From: Proteus vulgaris
GTDB lineage: Bacteria > Pseudomonadota > Gammaproteobacteria > Enterobacterales > Enterobacteriaceae
Assembly (NCBI RefSeq): GCF_023100685.1
Contig: NZ_CP090064.1
Span: 620,001-684,000 of the forward strand
Length of the DNA stretch: 64,000 bases
Reading direction: 5' to 3'
A program made the translations under genes and the position numbers. The notes under the pieces were generated by a model. That model ran no database searches. It was not told the DNA's origin and worked only from the letters and a program-made list of their open reading frames with translations. Positions 50,326 to 62,491 of this stretch are shown one piece after another. Numbering within the stretch: the first letter of the stretch is position 1; each line of letters opens with the position of its first letter.

Positions 50326-51267
50326 ATGGAGCTAATTCGCGGTATACAGAATATTAGAGCGCTACATCATGGTTGCGTTCTGACAATTGGGAATTTTGAT
50401 GGTGTCCATCGAGGCCATCAGGCATTATTGAAACACTTGAAGCAAGAAGCCTCACAGCGAGGGTTACCCACGGTTGTGATGACATTTGAGCCTCAGCCGC
50501 TTGAGTTTTTTTTACCAGAAAAAGCACCAGCACGTCTGACTCGTTTACGAGATAAGATAAAGTATTTGGCTGAATGCGGTATTGACTACCTTTTGTGTGT
50601 CAAATTTGATAAACAATTTGCAGCACAAACACCTGAAGAGTTTGTTTCATCCTTACTGGTCGATAAATTAGGGGTGAAATTTCTTGCTATTGGTGATGAT
50701 TTTCGCTTTGGCAAAAATCGTGAAGGTGATTTCCACTTTTTACAACAAGCAGGTGTTCGATATGGATTTGATGTCGCAAATACAGAAAGTTATTGCGATA
50801 AAGGATTACGTATCAGTAGCACCGCAGTACGAGAAGCGTTACTCAATGATGATTTAGTTCTTGCTGAATCACTCCTTGGACACCCTTACAGTGTTTGTGG
50901 ACGAGTTGTTCATGGTAATGAATTGGGTAGAACTATTGGTTTTCCGACAGCCAATATTCCAATGAAGCGCTTAGTTGCACCCGTTAAAGGCGTTTATGCC
51001 GTTGATGTCTATTTGTCAGATAATCAATCACCTTTACCCGGTGTGGCAAATATCGGAAGTCGTCCTACCGTACAAGGAAAGGGCGTACAATTAGAAGTTC
51101 ATTTAATCGACGTTAATATGGATTTATATGGACGTCGTATTGATGTTGTGTTACGAAAGAAATTACGTAATGAACAGCGATTTGCATCATTGGATGCATT
51201 GAAGCAGCAAATCGCAGATGATGTGGCTACTGCTAGGGATTTTTTATCGCAGCGGTCGGAGTCATAA
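50326..51267 (+). CDS. ribF: Bifunctional riboflavin kinase / FAD synthetase
   Basis: Phosphorylates riboflavin to FMN and adenylylates FMN to FAD. It has 313 residues. The N-terminal nucleotidyltransferase domain has the HxGH-like GNFDGVHRGHQALL motif. The C-terminal kinase domain has GRVVHGNELGRTIGFPTANI. It is first gene of the ribF-ileS-lspA-fkpB-ispH cluster and lies 29 bases before ileS. ATG 50326 is the only sensible start. Confidence 0.96.
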   Translation: MELIRGIQNIRALHHGCVLTIGNFDGVHRGHQALLKHLKQEASQRGLPTVVMTFEPQPLEFFLPEKAPARLTRLRDKIKYLAECGIDYLLCVKFDKQFAAQTPEEFVSSLLVDKLGVKFLAIGDDFRFGKNREGDFHFLQQAGVRYGFDVANTESYCDKGLRISSTAVREALLNDDLVLAESLLGHPYSVCGRVVHGNELGRTIGFPTANIPMKRLVAPVKGVYAVDVYLSDNQSPLPGVANIGSRPTVQGKGVQLEVHLIDVNMDLYGRRIDVVLRKKLRNEQRFASLDALKQQIADDVATARDFLSQRSES

Positions 51268-51296
51268 ACTAGCGGAAAATTGGAACTGAGAATCGA

Positions 51297-54107
51297 ATGA
51301 GTGACTATAAAAATACCCTGAACTTACCAGAAACAGGGTTCCCTATGCGCGGGGATTTAGCAAAGCGCGAGCCAGAGATGTTATCACGTTGGTACAAAGA
51401 AGGTTTGTATCAAGCTATTCGTCAGGCTAAAAGTGGTAAAAAAACATTTATTTTGCATGATGGCCCTCCATACGCCAACGGCAATATTCATATTGGTCAC
51501 TCAGTAAACAAAATTCTCAAAGATATTATTATTAAATCCAAAGGACTGTCAGGCTTTGACTCTCCGTACATTCCAGGATGGGATTGTCACGGATTACCTA
51601 TCGAACTAAAAGTTGAACAAATCGTAGGTAAACCAGGAGAGAAAATATCGGCAGCACAATTCCGCGAGGAATGTCGTAAATACGCTTACGAGCAAATCGA
51701 AGCACAGAAAAAAGATTTTATTCGTTTAGGTGTTCTAGGAGATTGGGAAAAACCTTATCTTACAATGGACTATAAAACAGAAGCGAATACTATCCGTGCA
51801 TTAGCGCGTATTATCGCAAATGGTCACCTGTTAAAAGGGGCTAAGCCTGTTCACTGGTGTACTGCGTGTGGTTCATCACTGGCAGAAGCTGAAGTTGAAT
51901 ACTACGATAAAACATCTCCTTCTATCGATGTGCGTTTCACTGCCGTAGATTCAAAAGCTGTTGCTGCTAAATTTGGTTCAGCAACAGATAAACCAATTTC
52001 TTTGGTTATCTGGACAACAACGCCTTGGACATTACCTGCTAACCGTGCGATCGCCTTAAATGCAGAATTTAATTATGCCTTAGTCTCATTTAATGATGAG
52101 TGTGTGATTTTAGCGGCAGATCTTGTTGAGTACGTGATGCAACGTATTGGCGTAACTGGCTGGGCTGTTTTAGGTGAATGTAAAGGTACAGATCTAGAGT
52201 TGCTACGCTTTAATCATCCATTTATGGGTTTTGATGTTCCTGCTATTTTAGGTGATCACGTTACTTTAGATGCGGGTACAGGTGCGGTACATACTGCACC
52301 AGGCCATGGTCCTGATGACTTTGTGGTTGGCCAAAAATACGGTTTAGAAGTTGCAAACCCAGTTGGGCCAAATGGCTGTTATTTACCTGGCACTTATCCA
52401 ACATTAGATGGCGTTTTTGTTTTTAAAGCGAACGATGTCATCGTTGAATTGCTAAAAGAAAAAGGCGCTCTGTTACATCACGAAGCGTTGCAGCACAGTT
52501 ATCCTTGCTGTTGGAGACATAAAACACCTGTTATTTTCCGCGCAACACCACAATGGTTTATTGGCATGGATAAAAACGGGTTACGTCAACAATCATTAAA
52601 AGAGATCAAAGGTGTTAAATGGATCCCTGATTGGGGGCAAGCACGAATTGAGTCAATGGTTGAAAACCGCCCTGACTGGTGTATTTCTCGTCAACGTACT
52701 TGGGGTACTCCAATGTCTCTGTTTGTTCATAAAGAGACACAAGAGCCACATCCACGCACTTTAGAGTTGATGGAAGAAGTTGCAAAACGTGTTGAAGTTA
52801 GCGGCATCCAAGCATGGTGGGATTTAGATATTCGTGAAGTATTGGGTGATGAAGCTGACGATTACATGAAAACGCCTGATACACTGGACGTATGGTTTGA
52901 TTCAGGATCAACACACTCAACAGTCGTTGATGCTCGCCCAGAATACCATGGCAATTCAGCTGATATGTATTTAGAAGGCTCTGACCAACATCGTGGTTGG
53001 TTTATGTCTTCGTTGATGATCTCAACGGCAATCAAAGGTAAAGCACCTTACCGTCAAGTATTAACACATGGTTTTACCGTAGATGGACAAGGCCGTAAAA
53101 TGTCTAAATCTATCGGTAATACAGTGAGTCCACAAGATGTGATGGATAAACTGGGTGCTGATATCTTACGTTTATGGGTTGCTTCAACCGATTATACAGG
53201 TGAAATCGCTGTATCTGATGAGATCTTAAAACGTTCTGCGGACACTTATCGTCGTATTCGTAATACTGCGCGCTTCTTATTAGCAAACTTGAACGGTTTT
53301 GATCCTGCAAAACATCAAGTTAAGCCAGAAGATATGGTGACACTTGATCGCTGGGCAGTAGGCCGTGCGAAAGCAGCACAAGCGGATATCCTAAAACACT
53401 ATGAAAACTACGATTTCCATAATGTTATTCAGCGCTTAATGCAGTTCTGTTCAGTGGAAATGGGTTCTTTCTACCTAGATATCATCAAGGACAGACAATA
53501 TACCGCGAAAAGTGATAGTGTTGCTCGCCGTAGTTGCCAAACAGCCTTATTCCACATCAGTGAAGCATTAGTTCGTTGGATGGCGCCAGTTATGTCATTC
53601 ACTGCTGATGAGATCTGGAATGAACTGCCAGGTGAGCGTGCAAAATATGTCTTAACTGAAGAGTGGTATACCGATTTATTTGGTTTAGATGCATCAGAAA
53701 CCTTAAATGATGATTACTGGGCTGAATTACTGGCTGTTCGTGGTGAAGTCAATAAGGTGTTAGAGCAAGCACGTACAGATAAACAATTACGTGGCTCTTT
53801 AGAAGCATCAGTCACACTGTATGCAGATAACGCTTTAGCCAATAAATTAAATGCATTAGGTAATGAACTGCGTTTTGTTTTATTAACATCTCAAGCGACA
53901 GTTGCAGATATTAATGAAGCACCAGAAACAGCATTAGCCTCTGATATGGCGGGTTTAAAAATCGCCTTTAATAAAGCAGATGGCGAAAAATGTCCTCGTT
54001 GCTGGCATTATGCGACAGATATCGGTCAAGTAGCGGAACACGCTGAATTATGCGGACGCTGTGTTACTAACGTAGCCGGTAACGGTGAAGAACGTAAGTT
54101 TGCTTAA
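51297..54107 (+). CDS. ileS: Isoleucyl-tRNA synthetase
   Basis: A class I aminoacyl-tRNA synthetase with editing activity. It has 936 residues. The HIGH motif is [16 protein letters not shown] is in [12 protein letters not shown], and the CP1 editing domain includes [14 protein letters not shown] and [15 protein letters not shown]. The C-terminal zinc ribbon is CPRCWHY...CGRCV. This is the bacterial type 1 enzyme. ATG is at 51297. lspA begins three bases after the stop. Confidence 0.98.
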   Translation: MSDYKNTLNLPETGFPMRGDLAKREPEMLSRWYKEGLYQAIRQAKSGKKTFILHDGPPYANGNIHIGHSVNKILKDIIIKSKGLSGFDSPYIPGWDCHGLPIELKVEQIVGKPGEKISAAQFREECRKYAYEQIEAQKKDFIRLGVLGDWEKPYLTMDYKTEANTIRALARIIANGHLLKGAKPVHWCTACGSSLAEAEVEYYDKTSPSIDVRFTAVDSKAVAAKFGSATDKPISLVIWTTTPWTLPANRAIALNAEFNYALVSFNDECVILAADLVEYVMQRIGVTGWAVLGECKGTDLELLRFNHPFMGFDVPAILGDHVTLDAGTGAVHTAPGHGPDDFVVGQKYGLEVANPVGPNGCYLPGTYPTLDGVFVFKANDVIVELLKEKGALLHHEALQHSYPCCWRHKTPVIFRATPQWFIGMDKNGLRQQSLKEIKGVKWIPDWGQARIESMVENRPDWCISRQRTWGTPMSLFVHKETQEPHPRTLELMEEVAKRVEVSGIQAWWDLDIREVLGDEADDYMKTPDTLDVWFDSGSTHSTVVDARPEYHGNSADMYLEGSDQHRGWFMSSLMISTAIKGKAPYRQVLTHGFTVDGQGRKMSKSIGNTVSPQDVMDKLGADILRLWVASTDYTGEIAVSDEILKRSADTYRRIRNTARFLLANLNGFDPAKHQVKPEDMVTLDRWAVGRAKAAQADILKHYENYDFHNVIQRLMQFCSVEMGSFYLDIIKDRQYTAKSDSVARRSCQTALFHISEALVRWMAPVMSFTADEIWNELPGERAKYVLTEEWYTDLFGLDASETLNDDYWAELLAVRGEVNKVLEQARTDKQLRGSLEASVTLYADNALANKLNALGNELRFVLLTSQATVADINEAPETALASDMAGLKIAFNKADGEKCPRCWHYATDIGQVAEHAELCGRCVTNVAGNGEERKFA

Positions 54108-54110
54108 TTA

Positions 54111-54626
54111 ATGAAGAAAACACTTTGCTCTACAGGTTTACGCTGGTTGTGGTTAGCAATTGCTGTAGTGGTGTTGGATTTAGGAACAAAACAGTATTTC
54201 ATGCAGACATTTCGTCTGTATGAATCTGTTGCTGTGATGCCTTTTTTCAATTTCACTTACGCACATAACTATGGTGCTGCCTTTAGCTTTTTAGCGGATA
54301 AAGGGGGATGGCAACGTTGGTTTTTTGCACTGATTGCATTAGCAATCTGCATTACTTTATTAGTAATGATGTATAAAAATAAAGCGAATGCCAAACTAAG
54401 TAACATTGCTTATGCGCTTATTATTGGCGGAGCATTGGGTAATCTTTCTGATCGTCTGATCCACGGGTTTGTTATCGATTTTCTTGATGTTTATGTCGGA
54501 GATTGGCATTGGCCCACTTTTAATATTGCTGATATGGGTATTTGTATTGGTGCTGGGCTAATTATCATTGAAAGCTTTTTCCCTGATAAAAATGCCAGTC
54601 CGCAAGATACAAAAAAGCAAAAGTAA
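54111..54626 (+). CDS. lspA: Lipoprotein signal peptidase II (LspA)
   Basis: Cleaves prolipoprotein signal peptides before the lipidated Cys, in the inner membrane. It has 171 residues and four membrane segments. The aspartate protease dyad is likely Asp123 (FVIDFLDVY) and Asp141 ([11 protein letters not shown]). The conserved NYGAAFSFL motif is present. It starts three bases after ileS. It should also mature the M16 protease lipoprotein in this window. Confidence 0.96.
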   Translation: MKKTLCSTGLRWLWLAIAVVVLDLGTKQYFMQTFRLYESVAVMPFFNFTYAHNYGAAFSFLADKGGWQRWFFALIALAICITLLVMMYKNKANAKLSNIAYALIIGGALGNLSDRLIHGFVIDFLDVYVGDWHWPTFNIADMGICIGAGLIIIESFFPDKNASPQDTKKQK

Positions 54627-54650
54627 TCAGACAATGAGTTAACTAAAATA

Positions 54651-54676
54651 ACCCCTGCCTTATGGCGGGGGTTACG
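54651..54676 (+). other. Hairpin between lspA and fkpB
   Basis: The stem AACCCCTGCC / GGCGGGGGTT with a TTAT loop and one mismatch lies in the 69-base spacer. There is no T-run after it, so a processing or attenuating role is more likely than full termination. Confidence 0.5.
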
Positions 54677-54695
54677 CTTAATAGAAGGTATTAGT

Positions 54696-55166
54696 ATGGT
54701 TATGCAGGTACTCAACAACAGCGCGGTATTGTTGAATTTCACTTTAAAGTTAGCCGATGGCTCTGTTGCTGAATCTACGCAAGCACATGGTAAACCCGCC
54801 CTTTTTCGTTTAGGTGATGAAAGTTTATCGCCAGCCTTAGAAGCTGAATTATTGGGGTTATCAACGGGAGATAAAAAAACTTTTACGCTTGCTGGCGAAC
54901 ATCTTTTTGGTAAATATAACCCTGACTTGATCCAATACTTTATGCCTTCTGACTTTGCAGAGTCTGGAGTGCCAGAAACTGGTACTATCATGCTATTTAC
55001 AGCAATGAATGGCAGTGAAATGCCAGGCATTGTAAAAAATGTCACTGAAGATTCTGTTACGGTTGATTTTAATCACCCATTAGCGTCAGAAGAAGTGACA
55101 TTTGATATTGAAGTTGTCAGCATCAATCCTGAGGAGGAAACAACACATGCAAATACTGCTGGCTAA
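54696..55166 (+). CDS. fkpB: FKBP-type peptidyl-prolyl isomerase FkpB (SlpA)
   Basis: A cytoplasmic SlyD/SlpA-type prolyl isomerase and chaperone. It has 156 residues. FKBP-fold landmarks are [18 protein letters not shown] and the insert-in-flap region [10 protein letters not shown]. No metal-binding His/Cys tail is present, which separates it from SlyD. ATG 54696 has AAGG upstream; ATG 54702 is an alternative. The stop overlaps the ispH start by 20 bases. Confidence 0.94.
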   Translation: MVMQVLNNSAVLLNFTLKLADGSVAESTQAHGKPALFRLGDESLSPALEAELLGLSTGDKKTFTLAGEHLFGKYNPDLIQYFMPSDFAESGVPETGTIMLFTAMNGSEMPGIVKNVTEDSVTVDFNHPLASEEVTFDIEVVSINPEEETTHANTAG

Positions 55167-56100
55167 CCCACGAGGCTTTTGTGCGGGTGTTGACCGAGCT
55201 ATCAGCATTGTTGACCGCGCTCTGGAAATCTATGGCGCACCTATTTATGTTCGTCACGAAGTGGTTCATAACCGTTATGTAGTTAACGACTTACGCGAAC
55301 GTGGCGCTATCTTTATTGAAGAAATTTCAGAAGTACCCGATAACGCGATTTTAATTTTTTCGGCTCATGGTGTTTCTCAAGCTATTCGTCAAGAAGCTCG
55401 TTCACGTAATTTAACGATGCTTTATGATGCGACTTGCCCATTAGTGACTAAAGTTCATATGGAAGTGGCTAGAGCTAGCCGTAAAGGCAAAGAGGCGATT
55501 CTAATCGGTCATGCAGGACATCCTGAAGTTGAAGGTACAATGGGGCAATACAACAACCCTGAAGGGGGAATGTATTTAGTTGAGTCACCTGCGGATGTCT
55601 GGAAACTAAAAGTCAAAGATGAAGACAATCTTTGCTTTATGACTCAAACAACACTTTCTGTTGATGATACATCTGAAGTTATTGATGCTTTAAATGCACG
55701 TTTTCCCAAAATTATTGGCCCCCGTAAAGACGATATTTGTTATGCAACAACCAATCGCCAAGAAGCAGCGAGAGAGCTTGCTGAAAAAGCAGATGTTGTT
55801 TTTGTTGTTGGCTCTAAGAATTCATCAAATTCAAACCGCTTAGCAGAATTGGCACAGCGTGCAGGAAAACCTTCTTATCTTATCGATAGCTTTGAAGATA
55901 TTGATGAGTCATGGGTGACTAATGTCAATATTGTCGGAGTGACTGCAGGCGCTTCAGCCCCTGATATTTTAGTACAGCAGGTGTTAGAGCGTCTAAAAAG
56001 CTTTGGTGCTGATGAAGTGATCGAACTATCTGGGCGTGAAGAAAATATTGTTTTTGAAGTGCCAAAAGAACTTCGACTTGATTATAAAGTTATCGAATAA
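55147..56100 (+). CDS. ispH: 4-hydroxy-3-methylbut-2-enyl diphosphate reductase IspH
   Basis: The last step of the MEP isoprenoid pathway, giving IPP and DMAPP. It has 317 residues. The cluster-binding cysteines are Cys12 (NPRGFCAGV), Cys97 (YDATCPLV) and Cys198 (DDICYATT). I chose ATG 55147, with AGGAGGAAA upstream inside fkpB, rather than the in-frame start at 55102, which adds 15 unconserved residues. A terminator follows, ending the ileS operon. Confidence 0.97.
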   Translation: MQILLANPRGFCAGVDRAISIVDRALEIYGAPIYVRHEVVHNRYVVNDLRERGAIFIEEISEVPDNAILIFSAHGVSQAIRQEARSRNLTMLYDATCPLVTKVHMEVARASRKGKEAILIGHAGHPEVEGTMGQYNNPEGGMYLVESPADVWKLKVKDEDNLCFMTQTTLSVDDTSEVIDALNARFPKIIGPRKDDICYATTNRQEAARELAEKADVVFVVGSKNSSNSNRLAELAQRAGKPSYLIDSFEDIDESWVTNVNIVGVTAGASAPDILVQQVLERLKSFGADEVIELSGREENIVFEVPKELRLDYKVIE

Positions 56101-56123
56101 GGCATCTAGAAAGCGTGATTTTT

Positions 56124-56153
56124 AAAAGCAGAGTTTAAATCTCTGCTTTTTTT
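56124..56153 (+). terminator. Terminator after ispH
   Basis: The stem AAAAGCAGAG / CTCTGCTTTT with a seven-base loop is followed by seven T. Confidence 0.88.
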
Positions 56154-56300
56154 ATACCTAAAGTTAAATGAATAATCATGCTGTTCATCTCTTTTACTGA
56201 TAATTAGCTCTGTTTGGTGTGTTTTTCTTATCTAGAACGTTAAATGCTGGCATCAAACGGATGACATCGCTAATCTGTAAACAATAAATAGAGATCATAA

Positions 56301-57146
<846 letters not shown>

Positions 57147-57581
57147 TAAGTTGTTATTTGTAATTATTTGAAAACTCATAATTATTTGTTTAATTATGGG
57201 TTTTTTTTATTTTATTTGTTGTATTTATTCTCTTTCCTCTTGTTTATATCATTTATCTCTTGTTTTTTCTGTTTTTTTTCTAGAAATGGACAGGATTCTG
57301 TTTTATTTCCTCTTGAAATCTAAATTTTAAATTATCTTGGTAAGCAAACGGTTAAATCTGTAAGATTTGTTATGTTAATTGTCACTTGGTTAATTAAATT
57401 GCTAATGATTGATGTTTTTTTAATTAAAAAGGTGTTTTTTCTAGACATCTGCCTATTCGATCTTTAGAATGCGCCCAATTTGCCAAAAATTTGCCCAATT
57501 TTATGTTTTTGGCATTGATTTAGAGTCTTAAATCTGAATTAATATGCATGAAATGTGATTTATTATTCTCTGGAGGGCGTT
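57147..57581 (+). promoter_or_regulatory. carAB control region (P1, P2, ArgR box)
   Basis: A -10-like TAGAAT (57465-57470) sits in TTTAGAATGCGCC, close to E. coli carP1, the pyrimidine-controlled promoter. Further down, -35 TTGATT (57515-57520) and -10 TAATAT (57540-57545) form the arginine-controlled P2. TGAATTAATATGCA (57535-57548) matches the ARG box TGAATWWWWATTCA at 13 of 14 positions and overlaps the P2 -10. I do not see a clear second ARG box, which E. coli has. Confidence 0.75.
57171..57208 (+). terminator. Terminator after dapB
   Basis: The stem AAAACTCATAATTA / TAATTATGGGTTTT (one G-T pair) with a six-base loop is followed by a run of T. Confidence 0.8.
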
Positions 57582-58745
57582 TTGATTAAATCAGCTATAC
57601 TGGTTCTAGAAGATGGGACCGAATTCCACGGCAAGTCGATTGGCGCAGAAGGCGCCGCCATCGGTGAAGTCGTTTTTAATACTTCAATGACTGGTTATCA
57701 AGAAATACTAACCGACCCGTCTTACTCCCAACAAATTGTTACTCTCACCTATCCCCACATTGGCAACACTGGCGTTAATCATTCAGACGAAGAATCAGAA
57801 ACCATCCATGCTCAAGGCTTAATTATTCGTGATTTGCCATTACTGATGAGCAACTATCGTGCACAAGAAACATTATCTGATTATCTTAAACGTCATAATA
57901 TCGTTGCAATTGCAGATATTGATACACGCAAGCTAACGCGTTTATTGAGAGAAAAAGGCGCACAAAATGGCTGTATTATCGCAGGGGAACGCCTAGATAC
58001 CCATGTTGCGCTCGAAAAGGCTAAATCATTTCCGGGTTTAAAAGGAATGGATTTAGCCAAAACAGTAACCGTTAAACAACCTTATCAGTGGACTCAAGGA
58101 AGTTGGACACTAGAGAGTGAATTACCTAAAGCTAAATCAGCGAATGAATTGCCATTGCATATTGTGGCATATGATTTTGGTGTGAAACGTAATATTTTAC
58201 GTATGCTGGTGGATAGAGGGTGTCGAGTTACCATTGTACCAGCACAAACACCAGCGCAAGATGTTTTAGCACTTTCACCTGATGGTATTTTTCTTTCAAA
58301 TGGCCCCGGGGATCCAGAGCCCTGTGAATATGCCATTAACGCCATTCAAACGTTTTTAACAACCGATATTCCTCTCTTTGGTATCTGTTTAGGTCATCAG
58401 CTTTTAGCGTTAGCCAGCGGTGCAAAAACCATCAAAATGAAATTTGGGCATCATGGTGGTAACCATCCTGTAAAAGATTTAGATAAAAATACTGTGATGA
58501 TCACAGCACAGAATCATGGATTTGCCGTTGATGAAACTTCACTTCCTGCCAATTTACGTGTGACACATAAATCTCTATTTGATGGTTCTTTGCAAGGTAT
58601 TCATCGTACAGATAAACCAGCGTTCAGTTTCCAAGGCCATCCAGAAGCCAGCCCAGGGCCACATGATGCCACACCTCTTTTTGATCACTTTATCGAACTT
58701 ATCGCGCAATATCGTCAAAACCTGCAATCAGTGACAACAAAATAA
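57582..58745 (+). CDS. carA: Carbamoyl-phosphate synthase small subunit
   Basis: The glutaminase subunit that passes ammonia to CarB for carbamoyl phosphate, shared by the arginine and pyrimidine pathways. It has 387 residues. The class I amidotransferase nucleophile is in [10 protein letters not shown], and the His/Glu pair lies in [13 protein letters not shown]. The start is TTG 57582, with GGAGGG at 57572-57577; E. coli carA also begins with UUG. The in-frame start at 57555 lies before the ribosome site and is rejected. The gap to carB is 17 bases. Confidence 0.97.
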   Translation: MIKSAILVLEDGTEFHGKSIGAEGAAIGEVVFNTSMTGYQEILTDPSYSQQIVTLTYPHIGNTGVNHSDEESETIHAQGLIIRDLPLLMSNYRAQETLSDYLKRHNIVAIADIDTRKLTRLLREKGAQNGCIIAGERLDTHVALEKAKSFPGLKGMDLAKTVTVKQPYQWTQGSWTLESELPKAKSANELPLHIVAYDFGVKRNILRMLVDRGCRVTIVPAQTPAQDVLALSPDGIFLSNGPGDPEPCEYAINAIQTFLTTDIPLFGICLGHQLLALASGAKTIKMKFGHHGGNHPVKDLDKNTVMITAQNHGFAVDETSLPANLRVTHKSLFDGSLQGIHRTDKPAFSFQGHPEASPGPHDATPLFDHFIELIAQYRQNLQSVTTK

Positions 58746-58762
58746 ATCAGGAGCGAAAGAAA

Positions 58763-61700
58763 ATGGCTAAAAGAACAGATATCAAAACAATCCTGATTTT
58801 AGGTGCTGGGCCGATCGTAATCGGACAAGCGTGTGAATTTGATTATTCAGGCGCTCAAGCATGTAAAGCTCTACGTGAAGAGGGATATCGAGTTGTTTTG
58901 GTAAATTCAAATCCTGCAACCATTATGACCGATCCTGAAATGGCTGATGCAACGTACATTGAGCCTATTCACTGGCAAGTTGTGAGAAAGATTATTGAAA
59001 AAGAGCGCCCTGATGCTGTATTACCGACAATGGGCGGGCAGACAGCACTGAACTGCGCTTTAGAATTGGAGCGCCAAGGTGTTTTAGCTGAGTTTGGTGT
59101 CACCATGATTGGGGCAACAGCTGATGCGATTGATAAAGCAGAAGATAGACAACGCTTTGATAAAGCGATGAAAAAAATCGGCTTAGATACAGCTCGTTCA
59201 GGTATTGCACATAACCTTGATGAAGCTTTTGCTGTTGCTGAACAAGTTGGTTTTCCTTGTATTATTCGCCCTTCATTCACGATGGGGGGAACCGGTGGTG
59301 GTATTGCTTATAATCGTGAAGAGTTTGAAGAAATTTGTACTCGAGGTTTAGATTTATCGCCAACCAATGAACTATTAATTGATGAATCACTGATTGGTTG
59401 GAAAGAGTACGAAATGGAAGTTGTGCGCGATAAAAACGACAACTGTATTATCGTCTGTTCTATCGAAAACTTTGATGCAATGGGAATTCATACGGGGGAT
59501 TCCATTACTGTTGCGCCAGCACAAACACTTACCGACAAAGAATATCAAATTATGCGTAACGCCTCGATGGCGGTATTGCGTGAAATAGGTGTTGAAACGG
59601 GTGGCTCTAACGTTCAGTTTGCGGTTGATCCTAAAACAGGGCGTTTGATTGTTATTGAAATGAATCCTCGTGTGTCTCGCTCTTCAGCCTTGGCATCCAA
59701 AGCAACAGGTTTTCCAATTGCTAAAGTTGCCGCAAAATTAGCGGTAGGTTATACCCTTGATGAGCTGATGAATGACATCACAGGAGGAAGAACACCAGCT
59801 TCTTTCGAGCCTTCTATTGATTATGTTGTGACAAAAATTCCTCGCTTTAACTTTGAAAAATTTGCAGGAACAAATGACAGATTAACTACGCAAATGAAAT
59901 CTGTTGGTGAAGTGATGGCAATTGGTAGAACGCTACAAGAATCTATGCAAAAAGCGTTACGAGGCCTTGAAGTTGGAGCGACTGGTTTTGATCCTAAAGT
60001 TGATTTAGATGATCCCGAAGCATTAACTAAAATTCGCCGTGAACTAAAAGAAGCGGGTTCAGACCGAATTTGGTATATCGCAGATGCTTTTCGCGCGGGA
60101 TTATCCATTGATGGCGTCTTTAATCTCACTAATATTGATCGTTGGTTCCTAGTTCAAATTGAAGAAATTGTTCGTCTTGAAGAAAAAGTCGGTGAAATAG
60201 GTATCAATGGGTTGAGTGCTGATTTCTTACGTCAGTTAAAACGTAAAGGCTTTGCTGATGCGCGTTTAGCTAAAATACTTAACATTAAAGAGCACGCTAT
60301 TCGCCAATTAAGAGAGCAATATCAGCTACATCCAGTCTATAAACGTGTTGATACTTGTGCGGCAGAGTTTGCTACTGATACGGCTTACATGTATTCGACT
60401 TATGAAGAAGAGTGTGAGGCAAATCCACATCAAAACAAACCTAAAGTAATGATCTTAGGTGGTGGGCCCAATCGTATAGGTCAAGGGATTGAATTTGATT
60501 ATTGCTGTGTTCATGCGGCGCTTGCGTTACGTGAGGACGGTTATGAAACCATCATGGTGAACTGTAACCCTGAAACGGTTTCAACGGATTATGACACCTC
60601 TGACAGACTCTATTTTGAACCTGTTACGTTAGAAGATGTGCTTGAAATTGTACGTATCGAAAAACCGAAAGGGGTGATCGTGCAATATGGTGGACAGACA
60701 CCATTAAAATTAGCCAGAGCGCTAGAAGCAGAAGGTGTGCCTGTCATTGGGACAACGCCAGATGCTATCGATAAAGCTGAAGATCGTGAACGTTTCCAAA
60801 AAGCGGTTGATAAGTTAGGGTTAAAACAGCCTGAAAATGCCACTGTAACTGCTTTAGAAGAAGCGGTAGAAAAAGCACAATTGATTGGTTATCCGCTGGT
60901 TGTTCGCCCTTCTTATGTCCTTGGTGGACGCGCAATGGAAATTGTTTATGACGAAGTTGATTTACGTCGTTATTTCCAAACTGCTGTCAGTGTGTCAAAC
61001 GATGCCCCTGTATTATTAGACCGTTTTCTTGATGATGCGATTGAAGTCGATATTGATGCGATTTGTGACGGTAAACAAGTCGTGATTGGTGGCATTATGG
61101 AGCATATCGAACAAGCGGGTGTTCACTCTGGTGACTCGGCTTGCTCATTACCTGCTTATACCCTAAGCAAAGAAATTCAAGATGTGATGCGTAAACAAGT
61201 TCGTGAGCTCGCTTTTGAATTAGGTGTAAAAGGGTTGATGAATGCACAATTCGCGGTGAAAGGTGATGATGTTTATCTTATTGAAGTTAATCCTCGTGCA
61301 GCTCGTACCGTCCCTTTTGTGTCAAAAGCCACAGGCGTACCATTAGCCAAGGTCGCCGCGCGTGTCATGATTGGTCAAAGTCTTGAAGATCAGGGCGTAA
61401 CAAAAGAAGTTATTCCGCCTTATTACTCGGTAAAAGAAGTGGTTTTACCTTTCAATAAGTTTGCAGGCGTTGATCCGATTTTAGGACCTGAAATGCGTTC
61501 AACAGGTGAAGTGATGGGCGTTGGTGCAACCTTTGCACAAGCCTTTGCTAAAGCGATGTTAGGCAGCAGTTCTACCATGAAGAAAAAAGGTAGAGCCCTT
61601 CTTTCTGTGCGTGAAGGTGACAAAAAGCGTGTTGTTGATTTGGCGACGAAATTACTAAAAAGTGGATTTGAATTAGATGCTACACATGGTACAGCCATTG

Positions 61701-61990
61701 TATTAGGTGAAGCGGGAATAAATCCACGCTTAGTCAATAAAGTGCATGAAGGTCGACCACATATTGAAGATAGAATTAAAAATGGTGAATATGACTATAT
61801 TGTTAATACCACATCTGGTCGTCAAGCCATTGAAGACTCTAAAATTATTCGCCGCAGTGCATTAAGATATAAAGTCCATTATGACACGACGTTAAATGGC
61901 GGATTTGCAACAACACTGTCATTAACGGCGGATCCGACGTCCAGTGTTATTTCAGTTCAAGAAATGCACAGAAAGATAAATAAAGCTTAA
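58763..61990 (+). CDS. carB: Carbamoyl-phosphate synthase large subunit
   Basis: 1075 residues, two ATP-grasp halves and an allosteric domain. The N-terminal half ([20 protein letters not shown]) makes carboxyphosphate. The second half, from about [19 protein letters not shown], phosphorylates carbamate. The C-terminal MGS domain (about 935-1075, [20 protein letters not shown]) binds UMP and ornithine effectors. No interruption is seen. ATG 58763 follows CAGGAG. Confidence 0.98.
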   Translation: MAKRTDIKTILILGAGPIVIGQACEFDYSGAQACKALREEGYRVVLVNSNPATIMTDPEMADATYIEPIHWQVVRKIIEKERPDAVLPTMGGQTALNCALELERQGVLAEFGVTMIGATADAIDKAEDRQRFDKAMKKIGLDTARSGIAHNLDEAFAVAEQVGFPCIIRPSFTMGGTGGGIAYNREEFEEICTRGLDLSPTNELLIDESLIGWKEYEMEVVRDKNDNCIIVCSIENFDAMGIHTGDSITVAPAQTLTDKEYQIMRNASMAVLREIGVETGGSNVQFAVDPKTGRLIVIEMNPRVSRSSALASKATGFPIAKVAAKLAVGYTLDELMNDITGGRTPASFEPSIDYVVTKIPRFNFEKFAGTNDRLTTQMKSVGEVMAIGRTLQESMQKALRGLEVGATGFDPKVDLDDPEALTKIRRELKEAGSDRIWYIADAFRAGLSIDGVFNLTNIDRWFLVQIEEIVRLEEKVGEIGINGLSADFLRQLKRKGFADARLAKILNIKEHAIRQLREQYQLHPVYKRVDTCAAEFATDTAYMYSTYEEECEANPHQNKPKVMILGGGPNRIGQGIEFDYCCVHAALALREDGYETIMVNCNPETVSTDYDTSDRLYFEPVTLEDVLEIVRIEKPKGVIVQYGGQTPLKLARALEAEGVPVIGTTPDAIDKAEDRERFQKAVDKLGLKQPENATVTALEEAVEKAQLIGYPLVVRPSYVLGGRAMEIVYDEVDLRRYFQTAVSVSNDAPVLLDRFLDDAIEVDIDAICDGKQVVIGGIMEHIEQAGVHSGDSACSLPAYTLSKEIQDVMRKQVRELAFELGVKGLMNAQFAVKGDDVYLIEVNPRAARTVPFVSKATGVPLAKVAARVMIGQSLEDQGVTKEVIPPYYSVKEVVLPFNKFAGVDPILGPEMRSTGEVMGVGATFAQAFAKAMLGSSSTMKKKGRALLSVREGDKKRVVDLATKLLKSGFELDATHGTAIVLGEAGINPRLVNKVHEGRPHIEDRIKNGEYDYIVNTTSGRQAIEDSKIIRRSALRYKVHYDTTLNGGFATTLSLTADPTSSVISVQEMHRKINKA

Positions 61991-62015
61991 GTTTATTTGT
62001 TGCCGTAATAATGAT

Positions 62016-62056
62016 CCTGAATATGAGGAAACTTGTATTCGGGATTTTTTATTTTT
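62016..62056 (+). terminator. carAB terminator
   Basis: The stem CCTGAATA / TATTCGGG (one G-T pair) with a twelve-base loop is followed by a T-rich tract. Confidence 0.75.
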
Positions 62057-62097
62057 CTATCACTATTTAAAAAAAGAAAAGTTTGCAGAAAAAGAAA

Positions 62098-62121
62098 GCC
62101 CCAAATAAATTTATTTGGGGC
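62098..62121. repeat. Perfect 24-base palindrome after carAB
   Basis: GCCCCAAATAAA / TTTATTTGGGGC is a perfect inverted repeat with no loop and no T-run. It may be an operator or cruciform-type site, or a second weak terminator stem. It is the only element of this kind in the 61991-62491 gap besides the small frame and the Fur box. Confidence 0.6.
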
Positions 62122-62179
62122 GATTGCAAAACAAAGAGGTGGGTGCGGATCTTTTTTTTCAAGTAAGGAGTCAATAAAA

Positions 62180-62257
62180 TTGACTAAAATAACCTTATTT
62201 GGAATTAATGTTATTTGTGCGACCGTTCTTTCATTCACTATGATTGTTGGTGAATAA
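62180..62257 (+). CDS. Candidate 25-residue hydrophobic small protein
   Basis: The frame starts at TTG 62180, ten bases after TAAGGAG (62163-62169), and ends at TAA 62255. The product (TKITLFGINVICATVLSF then TMIVGE) would be a single membrane helix. The ribosome site and hydrophobic pattern suggest a real small membrane protein. The size, UUG start and lack of a recognised family keep confidence low. Confidence 0.35.
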   Translation: MTKITLFGINVICATVLSFTMIVGE

Positions 62258-62419
62258 TTAGGTTCTCTTAACATTGGTGATAGGGACACAGTAGTTCAAG
62301 CTATTTTGATGTTCAATAAATAGTTTGGTGGGGGGCGGTTTTCTCCCCTCAATTTTTCTTCAAGTTGTTAGATTTGTGGTACAAGCACCCTGTCTTTAAA
62401 ATAGATTATTCGGCATAAA

Positions 62420-62434
62420 TGATAATGATTGCTA
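62420..62434. promoter_or_regulatory. Fur-like box before the AraC-type regulator
   Basis: TGATAATGATTGCTA matches the Fur core TGATAATNATTATCA at 12 of 15 positions, counting N, and includes the typical GATAATGAT run. It lies 58 bases before the regulator start, consistent with iron repression. Confidence 0.6.
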
Positions 62435-62491
62435 TTTCGTCAAATGTTTGACAACATAGGTGATTATTTACTCTGCTGATATCTTTCTATT

